A DNA stretch of 64,000 nt from Flagellimonas onchidii (GCF_004804315.1 NZ_SRXX01000007.1:146270-210269); one strand, 5' to 3'; positions 8,797 to 17,432 are shown, counted from the first letter of the stretch. Made by a program: numbers and translations. Notes: a model not told the origin generated them from the sequence alone.

Positions 8797-9897
8797 ATGA
8801 TTGCAGCAAGACACAATTGGACGAAGGAAGAGATTTTGGAAATCTACAACAAACCATTGATGGAACTGTTGTATGAAGCGGCAACAGTACATAGACAACA
8901 CCATGACCCTAACACTGTTCAAGTTTCTACTTTACTTTCTATCAAAACAGGTGGTTGCCCTGAGGATTGTGGGTACTGTCCACAAGCAGCAAGATATCAT
9001 ACCGATATTGAGGGTAACGATTTAATGAGCGTTCAACAAGTAAAGGCACAAGCGCTCCGTGCCAAAGCTTCAGGTAGTTCTAGGGTATGCATGGGAGCTG
9101 CGTGGAGAAATGTAAAGGATGGACCTGAGTTTGACCAAGTTTTGGAAATGGTGCGTACCATCAACAAATTGGATATGGAAGTGTGCTGTACTTTGGGTAT
9201 GTTGACCGAAAACCAAGCAAAAAGATTGGCGGAAGCAGGTCTGTATGCCTATAACCACAATTTGGATACCTCTGAGGATTATTATAAAGATGTAATTTCC
9301 ACCCGAGCTTTTCAAGATCGTTTGGATACCATAGACAATGTAAGAAAGAGCAATGTAACCGTGTGCAGCGGTGGAATCATTGGAATGGGTGAAGCCCTTG
9401 AAGATCGCGCAGGAATGCTTGTGGCCTTGGCTTCCCTAAATCCGCAACCCGAATCTGTGCCAATCAATGCTTTGGTAGCTGTAGAAGGTACTCCTATGGA
9501 AGATATAGAGCCAATTTCCATTTGGGAAATGGTGAGAATGGTGGCTACTACCCGAATTGTAATGCCGGAAACCCAAGTGAGACTTTCTGCGGGCCGTACT
9601 GATATGAGTCGAGAAGGTCAGGCCATGTGCTTTTTTGCCGGTGCAAACTCTATCTTTGCCGGTGACAAACTACTGACCACCCCCAATCCAGATGTGAATG
9701 AGGATATGGAAATGTTCAAGCTCTTGGGATTAAATCCACAAAAACCATTTACCAAAATATCCCAGCCCAAAACGGTGGAGGCCAAGGACTCTAAGGTTGG
9801 AGCCTTGGGTGAGAAACCGAGATGGACACGTCCTGAGCATAAGATTGAGCGTAACGAGGCGGCGAAGGAAAAGTCAAAATTGGTATCCAAAGAATAG
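8797..9897 (+). CDS. bioB: Biotin synthase (BioB)
   Basis: This radical-SAM enzyme inserts sulfur into dethiobiotin to give biotin. The 366-residue protein carries the CxxxCxxC cluster motif in GGCPEDCGYCPQAARYHT. It also has the conserved blocks VCMGAAWRN, EVCCTLGM, NHNLDTS, VCSGGIIGMGE and RLSAGR, the last containing the arginine that ligates the auxiliary [2Fe-2S] cluster. The C-terminal tail of about 40 lysine-rich residues (to KSKLVSKE) extends beyond the usual core. The gene has its own promoter and lies about 2.2 kb after the bioA-KAS pair. Confidence 0.95.
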   Translation: MIAARHNWTKEEILEIYNKPLMELLYEAATVHRQHHDPNTVQVSTLLSIKTGGCPEDCGYCPQAARYHTDIEGNDLMSVQQVKAQALRAKASGSSRVCMGAAWRNVKDGPEFDQVLEMVRTINKLDMEVCCTLGMLTENQAKRLAEAGLYAYNHNLDTSEDYYKDVISTRAFQDRLDTIDNVRKSNVTVCSGGIIGMGEALEDRAGMLVALASLNPQPESVPINALVAVEGTPMEDIEPISIWEMVRMVATTRIVMPETQVRLSAGRTDMSREGQAMCFFAGANSIFAGDKLLTTPNPDVNEDMEMFKLLGLNPQKPFTKISQPKTVEAKDSKVGALGEKPRWTRPEHKIERNEAAKEKSKLVSKE

Positions 9898-9935
9898 GAC
9901 TACAAATTCTGTTTAAAAACCTTTTATTATTTTAG

Positions 9936-10832
9936 TTGATTCAAATCACTGAAATTTTGCAGCTGAATCTTGACCAAATTCCTCGGGAGAAAACGCTTTC
10001 AAAGAAAGAATTTCTCCGCAAATATTTTAAACCTCAAAAACCTGTGGTCATTGAACACTTCATTGAGGATTGGCCTGCCTATACAAAGTGGAATCTTGAT
10101 TACATAAAGGAAATTGCTGGTGATAAAATGGTTCCTTTATATGATGATAGGCCTGTAAAGCATGACGAGGGATTCAATGAGCCGCACGCTAAGATGAAAA
10201 TGAGGGATTATGTTGACCTTTTAAAAAGGGAACCTACGAAATATCGGATTTTTCTTTGGAACGTACTGAAGGAAGTGCCCAAGCTTCAGAAGGATTTTAA
10301 GTACCCTGATTTCGGACTACGCTTGATGAAAGGGCTGCCTATGTTGTTCTTTGGCGGAAGCAATTCCCATACCTTTATGCATTATGATATTGACTTAGCT
10401 AATATCTTCCATTTTCATTTCGAAGGAAAAAAACAGTGCATTCTGTTCTCGCAGTCTGAAACCAAATTCTTGTATAAAATTCCCCATTCTTTAATTACAA
10501 GGGAAGATATAGACTTTGCAGACCCCGATTTGGAAAAGTGGCCTGCCCTAAAGCAAGCCAAGGGGCATGTTGCCCATCTAGAACATGGAAATGTGCTTTA
10601 TATTCCAGAAGGCTATTGGCATCATATGAAGTATATGACCCCCGGGTTTTCTATGAGTTTAAGAGCGATTCCCCGAAAACCCAAAAATTTTGGGAAAGCA
10701 GTTTACAATATCTTTTTTATGCGCCATTTTGATAACCTTATGCGCAAATTGAAAGGTCAAAAATGGATTGACTGGAAGAACGAAAAAGCTGTGGTTCGTA
10801 CACATCGCCTGCTGACTCAAAAATGGAGGTGA
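9936..10832 (+). CDS. Cupin-8/JmjC-like Fe(II)-dependent oxygenase family protein
   Basis: This protein of about 298 residues has the H-x-D metal motif at H149/D151 (FMHYDID) and a distal histidine in IPEGYWHHMKY, the facial triad of Fe(II)/2-oxoglutarate JmjC-like hydroxylases. The N-terminal KPVVIEHFIEDWPA is characteristic of the cupin-8 family. Substrates in this family include proteins and small molecules; none can be read here. No ATG is well placed: the start is a TTG at 9936 or a TTG at 9957. It may be co-transcribed with bioB, 39 bp upstream. Confidence 0.8.
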   Translation: MIQITEILQLNLDQIPREKTLSKKEFLRKYFKPQKPVVIEHFIEDWPAYTKWNLDYIKEIAGDKMVPLYDDRPVKHDEGFNEPHAKMKMRDYVDLLKREPTKYRIFLWNVLKEVPKLQKDFKYPDFGLRLMKGLPMLFFGGSNSHTFMHYDIDLANIFHFHFEGKKQCILFSQSETKFLYKIPHSLITREDIDFADPDLEKWPALKQAKGHVAHLEHGNVLYIPEGYWHHMKYMTPGFSMSLRAIPRKPKNFGKAVYNIFFMRHFDNLMRKLKGQKWIDWKNEKAVVRTHRLLTQKWR

Positions 10833-10833
10833 T

Positions 10834-11304
10834 TTAGATCAACTCCTTCAGTTTTTCGTAAACAAGATTGCTCTCCCATCCACGATAAAGCAAATAGTCA
10901 GCTAATTTTTTCCTTTTCTTTTGAGTATTGGACTCATTGATTTGGGCTAATCTTTTTTGAGCAAGTTCGTTCAAGGTGTTGAGGTAGTCTTCCTCATCAA
11001 TCTCTTTTAGGGCATTCTTTATGTTGAACACAGAAATCTGACGTTGCTTCAGCTCACTCACAATTCGGTTTTTTCCCCATTTTTTGATGTTGAATTTTCC
11101 CCGGGCAAAACTTTTGGCAAAGCGTTCTTCGTTTAAGTAATTTTCCTGGATGAGATGTGCCATGATTTGATCAATGGCCTCTGGTATCATCCGCATTTCC
11201 TTTAATTTTTGGGATACTTCCATATGGCAACGTTCCTGATAGGCGCAATAGCGTTCCATTTTTTTTGTAGCCTCGGTAAGCATGTATGATTTGGAAGAAT
11301 ACAT
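10834..11304 (-). CDS. recX: RecX family regulatory protein
   Basis: This is a 156-residue helical protein with the three-helix repeats of RecX (QERCHMEVSQKLKEM, YLNEERFAKSFARGKF, and a C-terminal LADYLLYRGWESNLVYEKL). RecX binds RecA filaments and moderates recombinase activity. A longer frame exists back to 11340, but the extra residues would lie in the rng terminator hairpin, so ATG 11304 (MYSSKSYML) is the better start. It is downstream of rng on the same strand and converges with the cupin gene (1-bp gap). Confidence 0.85.
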   Translation of the reverse strand: MYSSKSYMLTEATKKMERYCAYQERCHMEVSQKLKEMRMIPEAIDQIMAHLIQENYLNEERFAKSFARGKFNIKKWGKNRIVSELKQRQISVFNIKNALKEIDEEDYLNTLNELAQKRLAQINESNTQKKRKKLADYLLYRGWESNLVYEKLKELI

Positions 11305-11318
11305 TTTTTCAAATATAT

Positions 11319-11355
11319 AAAACAAAAAAAGCGACCCCATTGCTGAAGTCGCTTT
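11319..11355 (-). terminator. Terminator between rng and recX
   Basis: On the minus strand AAAGCGAC (11355-11348) pairs with GTCGCTTT (11335-11328) around a 12-base loop and is followed by a T-rich tract. It lies 4 bp after the rng stop and just before the recX start. Confidence 0.8.
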
Positions 11356-11358
11356 ATA

Positions 11359-12906
11359 TTATCTAATTGTTTTACCGTCTTTATTCTTAAAACGATATTC
11401 AAGGTATGTGTAGGCATCCCTTGGTTGGATTTTTATCCATTTTTTATGCTCCAAGAACCACTTAAAGCGTGGAGATGGAAATCCTTGGGTCAGGTATGCC
11501 GCAATAAAAGGATGTATGTTAAGAACAACGTCTTTATCCTTTTTATTGCTCTTCATGATTCGCTCTAAATCCACATTGATTTTATCAATCAAAACTATAG
11601 GAGCTTCAACCTCGGCACCATTGCCGTTAGGGTTTTCTTCACTGGTTTTGATGTTCATTTCGGGACGCACTCTTTGCCTTGTAATTTGTACCAATCCGAA
11701 TTTGCTCGGGGGTAAAATTTTATGTTTGGCACGGTCGTCCTTCATCTCTTCCCTAAGATGATCATAAAGCTTTCTACGGTGATCACCTTTGGTCATGTCG
11801 ATAAAATCCACAACGATTATTCCGCCCATGTCTCGCAATCGCAATTGTCTTGCAATCTCTGTTGCAGCCAAAAGATTTACCTCCAAAGCGGTATCTTCTT
11901 GATTCTTGGCTTTATTTGAGCGGTTACCACTGTTCACATCAATTACATGAAGTGCTTCGGTATGCTCAATTACCAGATAAGCACCCTTACTCATGGAAGC
12001 GGTTCTTCCAAAAGAAGTTTTTATCTGTCGTTCAATTCCAAATTTCTCGAAAATAGGAGCTGAACCTGCATAATGCTTTACGATGGATTCTTTTTGGGGT
12101 GCGATTTCATGCAAATAATCCTTGATTTGATTGTAAAGCGTCTCATCGTCTACGTGTATTCCAGTGAAGGAATCGTTGAAAACATCTCTTAGGATGGACG
12201 AGGCTCTGTTAAGCTCGATCAACACCTTCGATGGATGGGGCGCTTTTTGCAATTTCTTGCACATTGCTATCCACTTTGATAGCAAATTCTGAAGATCTTT
12301 GTCAAGTTCTGCAACTTTTTTGCCTTCTGCAACGGTACGTATGATTACGCCAAATCCTTTGGGCTTTATACTTTTTACAAGCCGTATAAGTCTGTCCTTT
12401 TCTTCTTTGCTCCCAATCTTTTGCGATACGGAAACACGATCCGAAAATGGAACCATGACCAAATAACGCCCGGCTATGGAAAGCTCGGAACTAATTCGAG
12501 GTCCTTTTGTGGATATGGGTTCTTTTACAATTTGTACCAATAATGACTGATTGGCCTTAATAACTTCGTTAATACTGCCATTCTTGTCGATATCTTTTTC
12601 AAATGGAAAATCTTTGAGGGAAAAGTCCTTGAGTTTTCCCGTTCTTACTTTTTTAATGAATTTCAGCATGGAGGACAGCTGCGGACCAAGGTCATGATAG
12701 TGCAGGAATGCATCTTTTTCATAACCTACATTAACGAATGCCGCATTGAGGCCGGTGACGGGTTTTCTTATCTTGGCTAGGAAGATATCCCCAACGGAAA
12801 AGTTGTTGTCATCCTCGTCTTTGTGTAATTCAATTAGTTTTCCATCCTTTAGTAAGGCAAAATCGACTGCATCAGTGCTAGATCTAACGATTAATTCTCT
12901 ATTCAC
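11359..12906 (-). CDS. rng: Ribonuclease E/G family endoribonuclease (RNase G-like)
   Basis: This is a 515-residue single-strand-specific endoribonuclease. The N-terminal S1 RNA-binding region is at about residues 35-130 (NFSVGDIFLAKIRKPVTGLNAA). The RNase H-like catalytic core holds the metal-binding aspartates in HVIDVNSGNR and IIVVDFIDM. There is no zinc-link cysteine pair or long disordered scaffold tail, so it is RNase G-sized rather than RNase E-sized. The 5' leader contains two strong hairpins (12921-12991), reminiscent of autoregulated rne leaders. HU and a tiny ribosomal-type protein lie upstream on the same strand. Confidence 0.92.
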   Translation of the reverse strand: MNRELIVRSSTDAVDFALLKDGKLIELHKDEDDNNFSVGDIFLAKIRKPVTGLNAAFVNVGYEKDAFLHYHDLGPQLSSMLKFIKKVRTGKLKDFSLKDFPFEKDIDKNGSINEVIKANQSLLVQIVKEPISTKGPRISSELSIAGRYLVMVPFSDRVSVSQKIGSKEEKDRLIRLVKSIKPKGFGVIIRTVAEGKKVAELDKDLQNLLSKWIAMCKKLQKAPHPSKVLIELNRASSILRDVFNDSFTGIHVDDETLYNQIKDYLHEIAPQKESIVKHYAGSAPIFEKFGIERQIKTSFGRTASMSKGAYLVIEHTEALHVIDVNSGNRSNKAKNQEDTALEVNLLAATEIARQLRLRDMGGIIVVDFIDMTKGDHRRKLYDHLREEMKDDRAKHKILPPSKFGLVQITRQRVRPEMNIKTSEENPNGNGAEVEAPIVLIDKINVDLERIMKSNKKDKDVVLNIHPFIAAYLTQGFPSPRFKWFLEHKKWIKIQPRDAYTYLEYRFKNKDGKTIR

Positions 12907-12920
12907 TTGAATCGATTTTT

Positions 12921-12991
12921 ATTTATCCCTAGCTATAAATGAGGGATAAATGATTAAACAATATATAGAATCGGTTTCTCTTAAACCGATT
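12921..12991 (-). promoter_or_regulatory. Double-hairpin 5' leader of rng
   Basis: Two perfect inverted repeats lie just upstream of the rng ATG: ATTTATCCCT/AGGGATAAAT (12921-12930 and 12942-12951) and AATCGGTTT/AAACCGATT (12969-12977 and 12983-12991). The proximal stem ends about 15 bases from the start codon. Neither is followed by a T-tract long enough to make it an obvious terminator on the minus strand. Confidence 0.6.
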
Positions 12992-13041
12992 GAAATTCTT
13001 TACCTGAATCTCTATGTCAAAGAACGTATGTGTGTAAAATG

Positions 13042-13068
13042 AAAAAGTAGTTGCAACAACTACTTTTT
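13042..13068 (-). terminator. Bidirectional hairpin terminator at the end of the 29-residue gene
   Basis: AAAAAGTAGTTG (13042-13053) and CAACTACTTTTT (13057-13068) form a 12-bp perfect stem with a 3-base loop and built-in A/T tracts. The stem includes the stop codon and final lysine codons of the small gene. Confidence 0.8.
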
Positions 13069-13149
13069 CTTGTGTCGGTTAGCTCTTCTGCGTTTTTTAC
13101 GCTTATGGGTAGCTACCTTGTGTCTTTTTCTTTTTTTACCACTCGGCAT
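13060..13149 (-). CDS. 29-residue highly basic protein, AURKAIP1/COX24-like (bS22-type ribosomal)
   Basis: Translation from ATG 13149 gives MPSGKKRKRHKVATHKRKKR followed by RRANRHKKK. About 60 percent of the residues are Lys or Arg, with three histidines. This pattern matches tiny Bacteroidetes proteins annotated as AURKAIP1/COX24-domain proteins, related to the small-subunit protein bS22 known from actinobacterial ribosomes. It lies between HU and rng on the same strand and ends inside a strong terminator. It is easily missed by gene callers because of its length. Association with the 30S subunit is inferred from family resemblance. Confidence 0.8.
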   Translation of the reverse strand: MPSGKKRKRHKVATHKRKKRRRANRHKKK

Positions 13150-13177
13150 ATGGCTCTTCCTTTAGTGTTAGTTATAT

Positions 13178-13468
13178 TTATTTTACTTGAACGTTGCTCT
13201 TTACACCTTCTACAAAAACCTTGGCAGGTTTGAAGGCAGGTATATTGTGCGCTGGGATTTTAATGGTAGTGTTTTTGGAAATGTTTCTACCTGTTTTTTC
13301 CGCTCTTGTCTTGATGATAAAGCTTCCAAAACCTCTTAAATAAACATTATCTCCATTCTCCAAGGACGATTTTACCTCCTCCATAAAAGATTCTACAGTC
13401 GCTTGTACGTCTCCTTTTTCAATACCTAGTTTTTCTGAGATTCTAGTTACAATATCCGCTTTCGTCAT
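13178..13468 (-). CDS. HU/IHF family DNA-binding protein
   Basis: This 96-residue histone-like protein begins MTKADIVTRISEKLG and carries the DNA-arm signature GFGSFIIKTRAEKTGRN, typical of the HU/IHF family (proline-containing IPAHNIPAFKPAK follows). It bends and compacts DNA as a dimer. The -7 box TATATTTG lies 34 bp upstream. The 29-residue basic gene follows 28 bp downstream, so the two are probably one transcript. HU and IHF subunits cannot be separated by eye here. Confidence 0.92.
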   Translation of the reverse strand: MTKADIVTRISEKLGIEKGDVQATVESFMEEVKSSLENGDNVYLRGFGSFIIKTRAEKTGRNISKNTTIKIPAHNIPAFKPAKVFVEGVKSNVQVK

Positions 13469-13501
13469 TTTATATTATTGTTTTCTTATTTTTTCGGCTT
13501 G

Positions 13502-13509
13502 CAAATATA
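13502..13509 (-). promoter_or_regulatory. -7 box of the HU gene
   Basis: On the minus strand TATATTTG (13509 to 13502) matches TAnnTTTG, followed by GC and a leader of about 30 bases to the HU start. No clean -33 TTG was found. Confidence 0.55.
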
Positions 13510-13590
13510 AAAATTAAAATTAATCTTTTGCTTAAAGCCTTTAATTTTAAGTATATAAACTGATACATTTGACTCTTAGTATTTTGGTAC

Positions 13591-14628
13591 ATGACTTTTT
13601 CTGAGCATATCCTAAAGTGGTATAACCTTCACAAGCGCGAGCTTCCGTGGAGAGCCACAAAAGACCCCTATAAAATTTGGTTGTCCGAGATTATATTACA
13701 GCAAACAAGAGTTGCCCAAGGAACACCATATTATTATAAATTTTTGGAAGCTTTTCCTACCGTGCATGAACTTGCAAGTGCAGATGAAGAGAAAGTGTTA
13801 AAGTTATGGCAGGGATTAGGATATTATTCCAGAGCTAGAAATCTTCATGCGACTGCAAAAATTGTGGTGCAAGAATTCGATGGAAAATTCCCGGATACCT
13901 ATAAACAACTCAAAAGCCTTAAAGGAGTAGGGGATTACACGGCAAGTGCAATTGCCTCCATTTGCTTTGGTTTACCCGAACCGGTTGTGGACGGCAATGT
14001 TTATCGGGTTTTAGCTCGTTATTTTGGTGTGGAGACTCCTATCAACAGTCCAGAAGGGGTCAAATACTTTAAGGAACTCGCAAGAGAGGTTATGAATGCC
14101 CAAAATATAAGGGATTATAACCAAGGAGTTATGGAGTTTGGAGCTATTCAATGTGCGCCAAAAAAGCCTTATTGCCTGCATTGCTCCCTAAACGAAAGCT
14201 GTGTGGCACTAAAAGAGAGCAAAGTAGCTAGTCTGCCTGTAAAAATCAACAAAACCAAAGTAAGAAAAAGGCACTTTAATTACTTGGTCTATTTGGATGC
14301 AGAAGGGAATACTATATTGGAACAACGAAAAGGAAAGGGCATTTGGCAAAACTTATATCAATTTCCTTTGACAGAATCAGACAGAACCCTTGATGAAGAT
14401 GAGTTGAAGAACAAGTTGAAGGAAAAAGATGGATTCCCCACCGTTAAAACCATTAAGCTGCACAATCATGAACCTATTGTCCATAAATTATCGCACCAAC
14501 ATCTGTATACTAGATTTTGGATTTTGGAAGTAGAACAAACTATCAACAAAGGTGTTTCATGGGAAAATATTGAGTCATTCCCTGTTCCAGTTTTGATTGC
14601 AGATTTTATCAAGACATTTAAAATTTAG
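13591..14628 (+). CDS. mutY: A/G-specific adenine DNA glycosylase (MutY)
   Basis: MutY removes adenine mispaired with 8-oxoguanine. In 345 residues it shows the catalytic glutamate region LSEIILQQTRV, the helix-hairpin-helix LKSLKGVGDYTASAIAS, the catalytic aspartate in VVDGNVYRV, and the four-cysteine [4Fe-4S] loop C-x6-C-x2-C-x5-C (CAPKKPYCLHCSLNESC). The C-terminal NUDIX-like domain starts near residue 225 (FNYLVYLDAEGNTILEQR). It heads the conserved run mutY-ssb-gldE-gldD. Confidence 0.95.
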   Translation: MTFSEHILKWYNLHKRELPWRATKDPYKIWLSEIILQQTRVAQGTPYYYKFLEAFPTVHELASADEEKVLKLWQGLGYYSRARNLHATAKIVVQEFDGKFPDTYKQLKSLKGVGDYTASAIASICFGLPEPVVDGNVYRVLARYFGVETPINSPEGVKYFKELAREVMNAQNIRDYNQGVMEFGAIQCAPKKPYCLHCSLNESCVALKESKVASLPVKINKTKVRKRHFNYLVYLDAEGNTILEQRKGKGIWQNLYQFPLTESDRTLDEDELKNKLKEKDGFPTVKTIKLHNHEPIVHKLSHQHLYTRFWILEVEQTINKGVSWENIESFPVPVLIADFIKTFKI

Positions 14629-14651
14629 TACTTTTGATTAATTAAAGAATT

Positions 14652-15107
14652 ATGAGCGGAACATTAAATAAGGTAATGCTTATCGGGCATTTGGGAGACG
14701 AGGTCAAAGTACACTATTTTGAAGGAGGGGGATGCGTAGGGCGCTTTCCCTTAGCTACGAATGAAACATATACGAGTAGGCAAACGGGAGAGAAAGTTAC
14801 CAATACAGATTGGCATAACATTGTAGTGAGAAATAAGGCTGCGGAAATTTGTGAAAAGTATTTGAGCAAAGGTGATAAAGTATATGTTGAGGGTCGATTA
14901 AAGAATAGACAATGGCAAGGTGAAGATGGAAATACCAGATACACCACAGAGGTGCACGTTCAAGATTTTACCTTTTTGTCCACTAAGTCTGAAAGTATGG
15001 CCAATGCCCAACAGGTTACTACTCCGACACCTCAAAATGAACCAACTAAACCTTCCGGTCCCGAATCGGTTGAAGAAGTAGAACAGGATGATGATCTTCC
15101 GTTCTAA
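14652..15107 (+). CDS. ssb: Single-stranded DNA-binding protein
   Basis: This is a 151-residue SSB. The N-terminal OB-fold (about residues 1-108) starts MSGTLNKVMLIGHLGDEVKV and includes TDWHNIVVRNKAAEICEKYL. A short disordered linker rich in T, P and E follows, then the acidic C-terminal tip DDDLPF that recruits SSB partner proteins. A TACTTTTG -7-like box sits at 14629-14636, inside the mutY tail, so it may have its own promoter as well as read-through from mutY. Confidence 0.95.
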   Translation: MSGTLNKVMLIGHLGDEVKVHYFEGGGCVGRFPLATNETYTSRQTGEKVTNTDWHNIVVRNKAAEICEKYLSKGDKVYVEGRLKNRQWQGEDGNTRYTTEVHVQDFTFLSTKSESMANAQQVTTPTPQNEPTKPSGPESVEEVEQDDDLPF

Positions 15108-15131
15108 AAAGTAAGTTTAAACCATACGAAT

Positions 15132-16460
15132 TTGGATCCCGAGCCCCCTAGTTTGGTATTATTCCTGATTACTTTCAGCGGTATATTCACAATAAAAGTG
15201 ATTGTACTTTTACTACTTTTGGTTTGTTCCGCATTGATTTCGGGAGCTGAGGTGGCTTTATTTGGGCTTTCCCAAACCGATTTGAACGAACTTGAGGAAA
15301 AAGATTCCCCCAGAGGAAGACTTATTGTTCAGTTACTGGGTCAACCAAAAAAACTTTTGGCTACTATACTTATTGCCAACAATGCCATAAATATTGGAAT
15401 AGTTTTGTTGTTCAGTTCTATTGGCAACACCATTTTTTCGGAGGTTGACCAAACCCTGTTTGGAGTTGTTTCGGTAAGATTTCTTTTGGAAGTGATTGTC
15501 GCAACTTTTTTGATTCTGATGTTCGGTGAGATACTTCCTAAGATTTATGCCAACCGAAACAAGATTCAGTTTTCACATTTTATGTCAATTCCGTTGAGGT
15601 TTTTAAATGTTCTGTTCACGCCTTTGAGTTCGCCGATGAGTTCGGCTTCCGGATTTCTTCAAGAGAAGTTGGGGAGGCAAAAATCCAATTTAAGCGTAGA
15701 TCATTTGTCCCAAGCTTTGGAACTGGCTTCCGAAGGAGATACCACCAAAGAAGAGCAAAAGATTTTAGAAGGAATTGTCTCTTTCGGCAATACCGATACC
15801 AAACAGGTAATGCGTCCTCGAATCGACATTTTTGCCTTGAATGAAGAGATGAAGTTTCCTGAAGTATTGGAAGAAATCAAAAAGAATGGTTACTCACGAA
15901 TCCCTGTTTTCTCTGAGAACATGGATAATGTATTGGGGGTACTTTATGTAAAAGACTTGCTTCCTTATATTGATCGAAAGAGCTTCAATTGGATGTCGTT
16001 GATCAGGGAGCCCTATTTTGTCCCCGAAAACAAAAAGCTTGATGATTTATTGCTTGAATTCCAAGAGAAAAAGAACCATTTGGCAGTGGTAGTTGATGAA
16101 TATGGAGGTACATCAGGAATAGTGACCCTAGAAGATATTATTGAAGAAATTGTTGGTGATATTAGCGATGAGTTTGATGATGAAGATTTGATTTTTTCCA
16201 AATTGGATGATTATAACTACGTGTTCGACGGCAAGACTACGTTAAAGGATTTTTATAGGGTAGTGAAGATAGAAGATGAGGATGATTTTGAAGACCAAAA
16301 AGGTGAATCTGAGACCATAGCCGGTTTTGTTCTTGAGATTTCGGGCAGTTTTCCCAAACGCGGCGAAAAAGTACTGTTCAAAAATTATCAATTTGTTGTG
16401 GAAAGTCTTGATAAGAAAAGACTTAAGCGTATAAAAGTTACTTTACCCCATGAAGCATAG
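15132..16460 (+). CDS. gldE: Gliding motility-associated protein GldE (CBS/CorC-type membrane protein)
   Basis: This is a 442-residue homologue of HlyC/CorC/CNNM membrane proteins. Three to four transmembrane segments lie in the first 150 residues, starting with VIVLLLLLVCSALISGAEVALF. A CBS-domain pair spans about residues 200-330 (VMRPRIDIFAL, YSRIPVF, HLAVVVDEYGGTSGIVTLEDIIEEIVGDI), and the CorC_HlyC C-terminal domain follows. Its position right before gldD identifies it as GldE, linked in Flavobacterium to gliding and T9SS function. Translation starts at a TTG (LDPEPPS). It overlaps gldD by 11 bp. Confidence 0.9.
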   Translation: MDPEPPSLVLFLITFSGIFTIKVIVLLLLLVCSALISGAEVALFGLSQTDLNELEEKDSPRGRLIVQLLGQPKKLLATILIANNAINIGIVLLFSSIGNTIFSEVDQTLFGVVSVRFLLEVIVATFLILMFGEILPKIYANRNKIQFSHFMSIPLRFLNVLFTPLSSPMSSASGFLQEKLGRQKSNLSVDHLSQALELASEGDTTKEEQKILEGIVSFGNTDTKQVMRPRIDIFALNEEMKFPEVLEEIKKNGYSRIPVFSENMDNVLGVLYVKDLLPYIDRKSFNWMSLIREPYFVPENKKLDDLLLEFQEKKNHLAVVVDEYGGTSGIVTLEDIIEEIVGDISDEFDDEDLIFSKLDDYNYVFDGKTTLKDFYRVVKIEDEDDFEDQKGESETIAGFVLEISGSFPKRGEKVLFKNYQFVVESLDKKRLKRIKVTLPHEA

Positions 16461-17007
16461 ATTCATATTTTGTTCGATTTTATCGTTACTCTTTTTAGGA
16501 TGTAAGGAAGATGTGTTGCCCAAACCCAAGGCCATGTTAAGACTTGATTACCCCGAAGCAAAGTACAGGGAAATCAATGAAGATTGTGCTTATTTCTTTG
16601 AAATCAACACACTATCCTCCGTAAAAGAAAACAAAGACTGCTCCTTGGTATTGGACTATCCCATGATGAAAGGCTCCGTGTTTCTAACTTATAAAAAGGT
16701 AGATGGTAACATTAGAGAGCTACTCGTTGATGCCCAGAAACTCACCTACGAACATGTAGTTAAGGCAGATGGAATCTCACCAAAGGAATATATAAATACT
16801 GATGCAAACGTTTACGGCATGTTTTACGAAGTGAGCGGGGATGCGGCTTCCCAGTCCCAATTTTATGTGACGGATAGCACAAACCACTTTGTAACGGGCT
16901 CACTGTACTTTTATGCCAAACCGAACTTTGATTCCATTTTGCCTGCAGCAGCCTATCTACAAAATGACATCCGAAGAATTATGGAAACCTTGCGGTGGAA
17001 AAAGTAA
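16450..17007 (+). CDS. gldD: Gliding motility lipoprotein GldD
   Basis: This 185-residue lipoprotein has a signal peptide and lipobox ending LFLGC at Cys18. The mature protein begins KEDVLPKPKAMLRLDYP, a recognisable GldD opening (proline-rich then RLDYP). It is needed for gliding in Flavobacterium johnsoniae and likely works with the T9SS motor in the cell envelope. It overlaps gldE by 11 bp and ends 2 bp from the convergent lipoprotein gene. Confidence 0.93.
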   Translation: MKHRFIFCSILSLLFLGCKEDVLPKPKAMLRLDYPEAKYREINEDCAYFFEINTLSSVKENKDCSLVLDYPMMKGSVFLTYKKVDGNIRELLVDAQKLTYEHVVKADGISPKEYINTDANVYGMFYEVSGDAASQSQFYVTDSTNHFVTGSLYFYAKPNFDSILPAAAYLQNDIRRIMETLRWKK

Positions 17008-17009
17008 TG

Positions 17010-17432
17010 CTATTCGTTGCCCAATAGTGTTTCTGCATTTGCAATGCTAGAATTGATTTGCTCTTTTAAAGCTTTAACCTTAACCTCTTCTTCATCTAGC
17101 CATTTTTGTTTTTCTTCGGTAAGCTCCTTTCCGTTCAGAATTTCATCTGGGTCAAAACGGATTCCGAAATCTCTCATCCAATCCATCATGGCTCTGCTGG
17201 CCTCCTGAAGATCTTTCATCGCATCTGCGTATTCCTTGCTTGTGTCGGTGGTATCAATTTTACCCTTTAATTCTCCTACGAGTTTTCCCAGTTTCCCCAT
17301 TTTGGGCATTACTTCATCGTGTATGGCCATAACCTGCTCGATTTGGGAAGGACCTTCTTCTGTCTTCTTTTTGTCCTTGCAAGAATAGGATAGGAACAAA
17401 ACAAGAACTATAAGGGATAAGATTTTTTTCAT
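17010..17432 (-). CDS. Small helical lipoprotein of unknown function
   Basis: This is a 140-residue protein with a lipobox (LSYSC, Cys18) and a KDKKKTEEGPS linker. The remainder is almost wholly helical and charged (IEQVMAIHDEVMPKMGKLGK, LQEASRAMMDWMRDFG, EEEVKVKALKEQINSS). I do not recognise a characterised family. It is the last gene of a four-gene minus-strand group and overlaps the PepSY gene by 4 bp (ATGA), so the two are co-translated. It may act in the periplasm with the PepSY and barrel proteins encoded upstream. Confidence 0.75.
   Translation of the reverse strand: MKKILSLIVLVLFLSYSCKDKKKTEEGPSQIEQVMAIHDEVMPKMGKLGKLVGELKGKIDTTDTSKEYADAMKDLQEASRAMMDWMRDFGIRFDPDEILNGKELTEEKQKWLDEEEVKVKALKEQINSSIANAETLLGNE

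Noticed and set aside
8102..8884. Long minus-strand open frame opposite the flotillin gene
   Set aside because: It arises from the Ala/Glu coiled-coil repeat of flotillin. The protein has low-complexity composition and no family, and the sense gene has clear SPFH motifs.
13051..13233. Plus-strand 60-codon frame opposite the small basic gene
   Set aside because: It is the antisense of the 29-residue Lys/Arg-rich gene and starts inside a terminator stem. The minus-strand product is the recognisable one.
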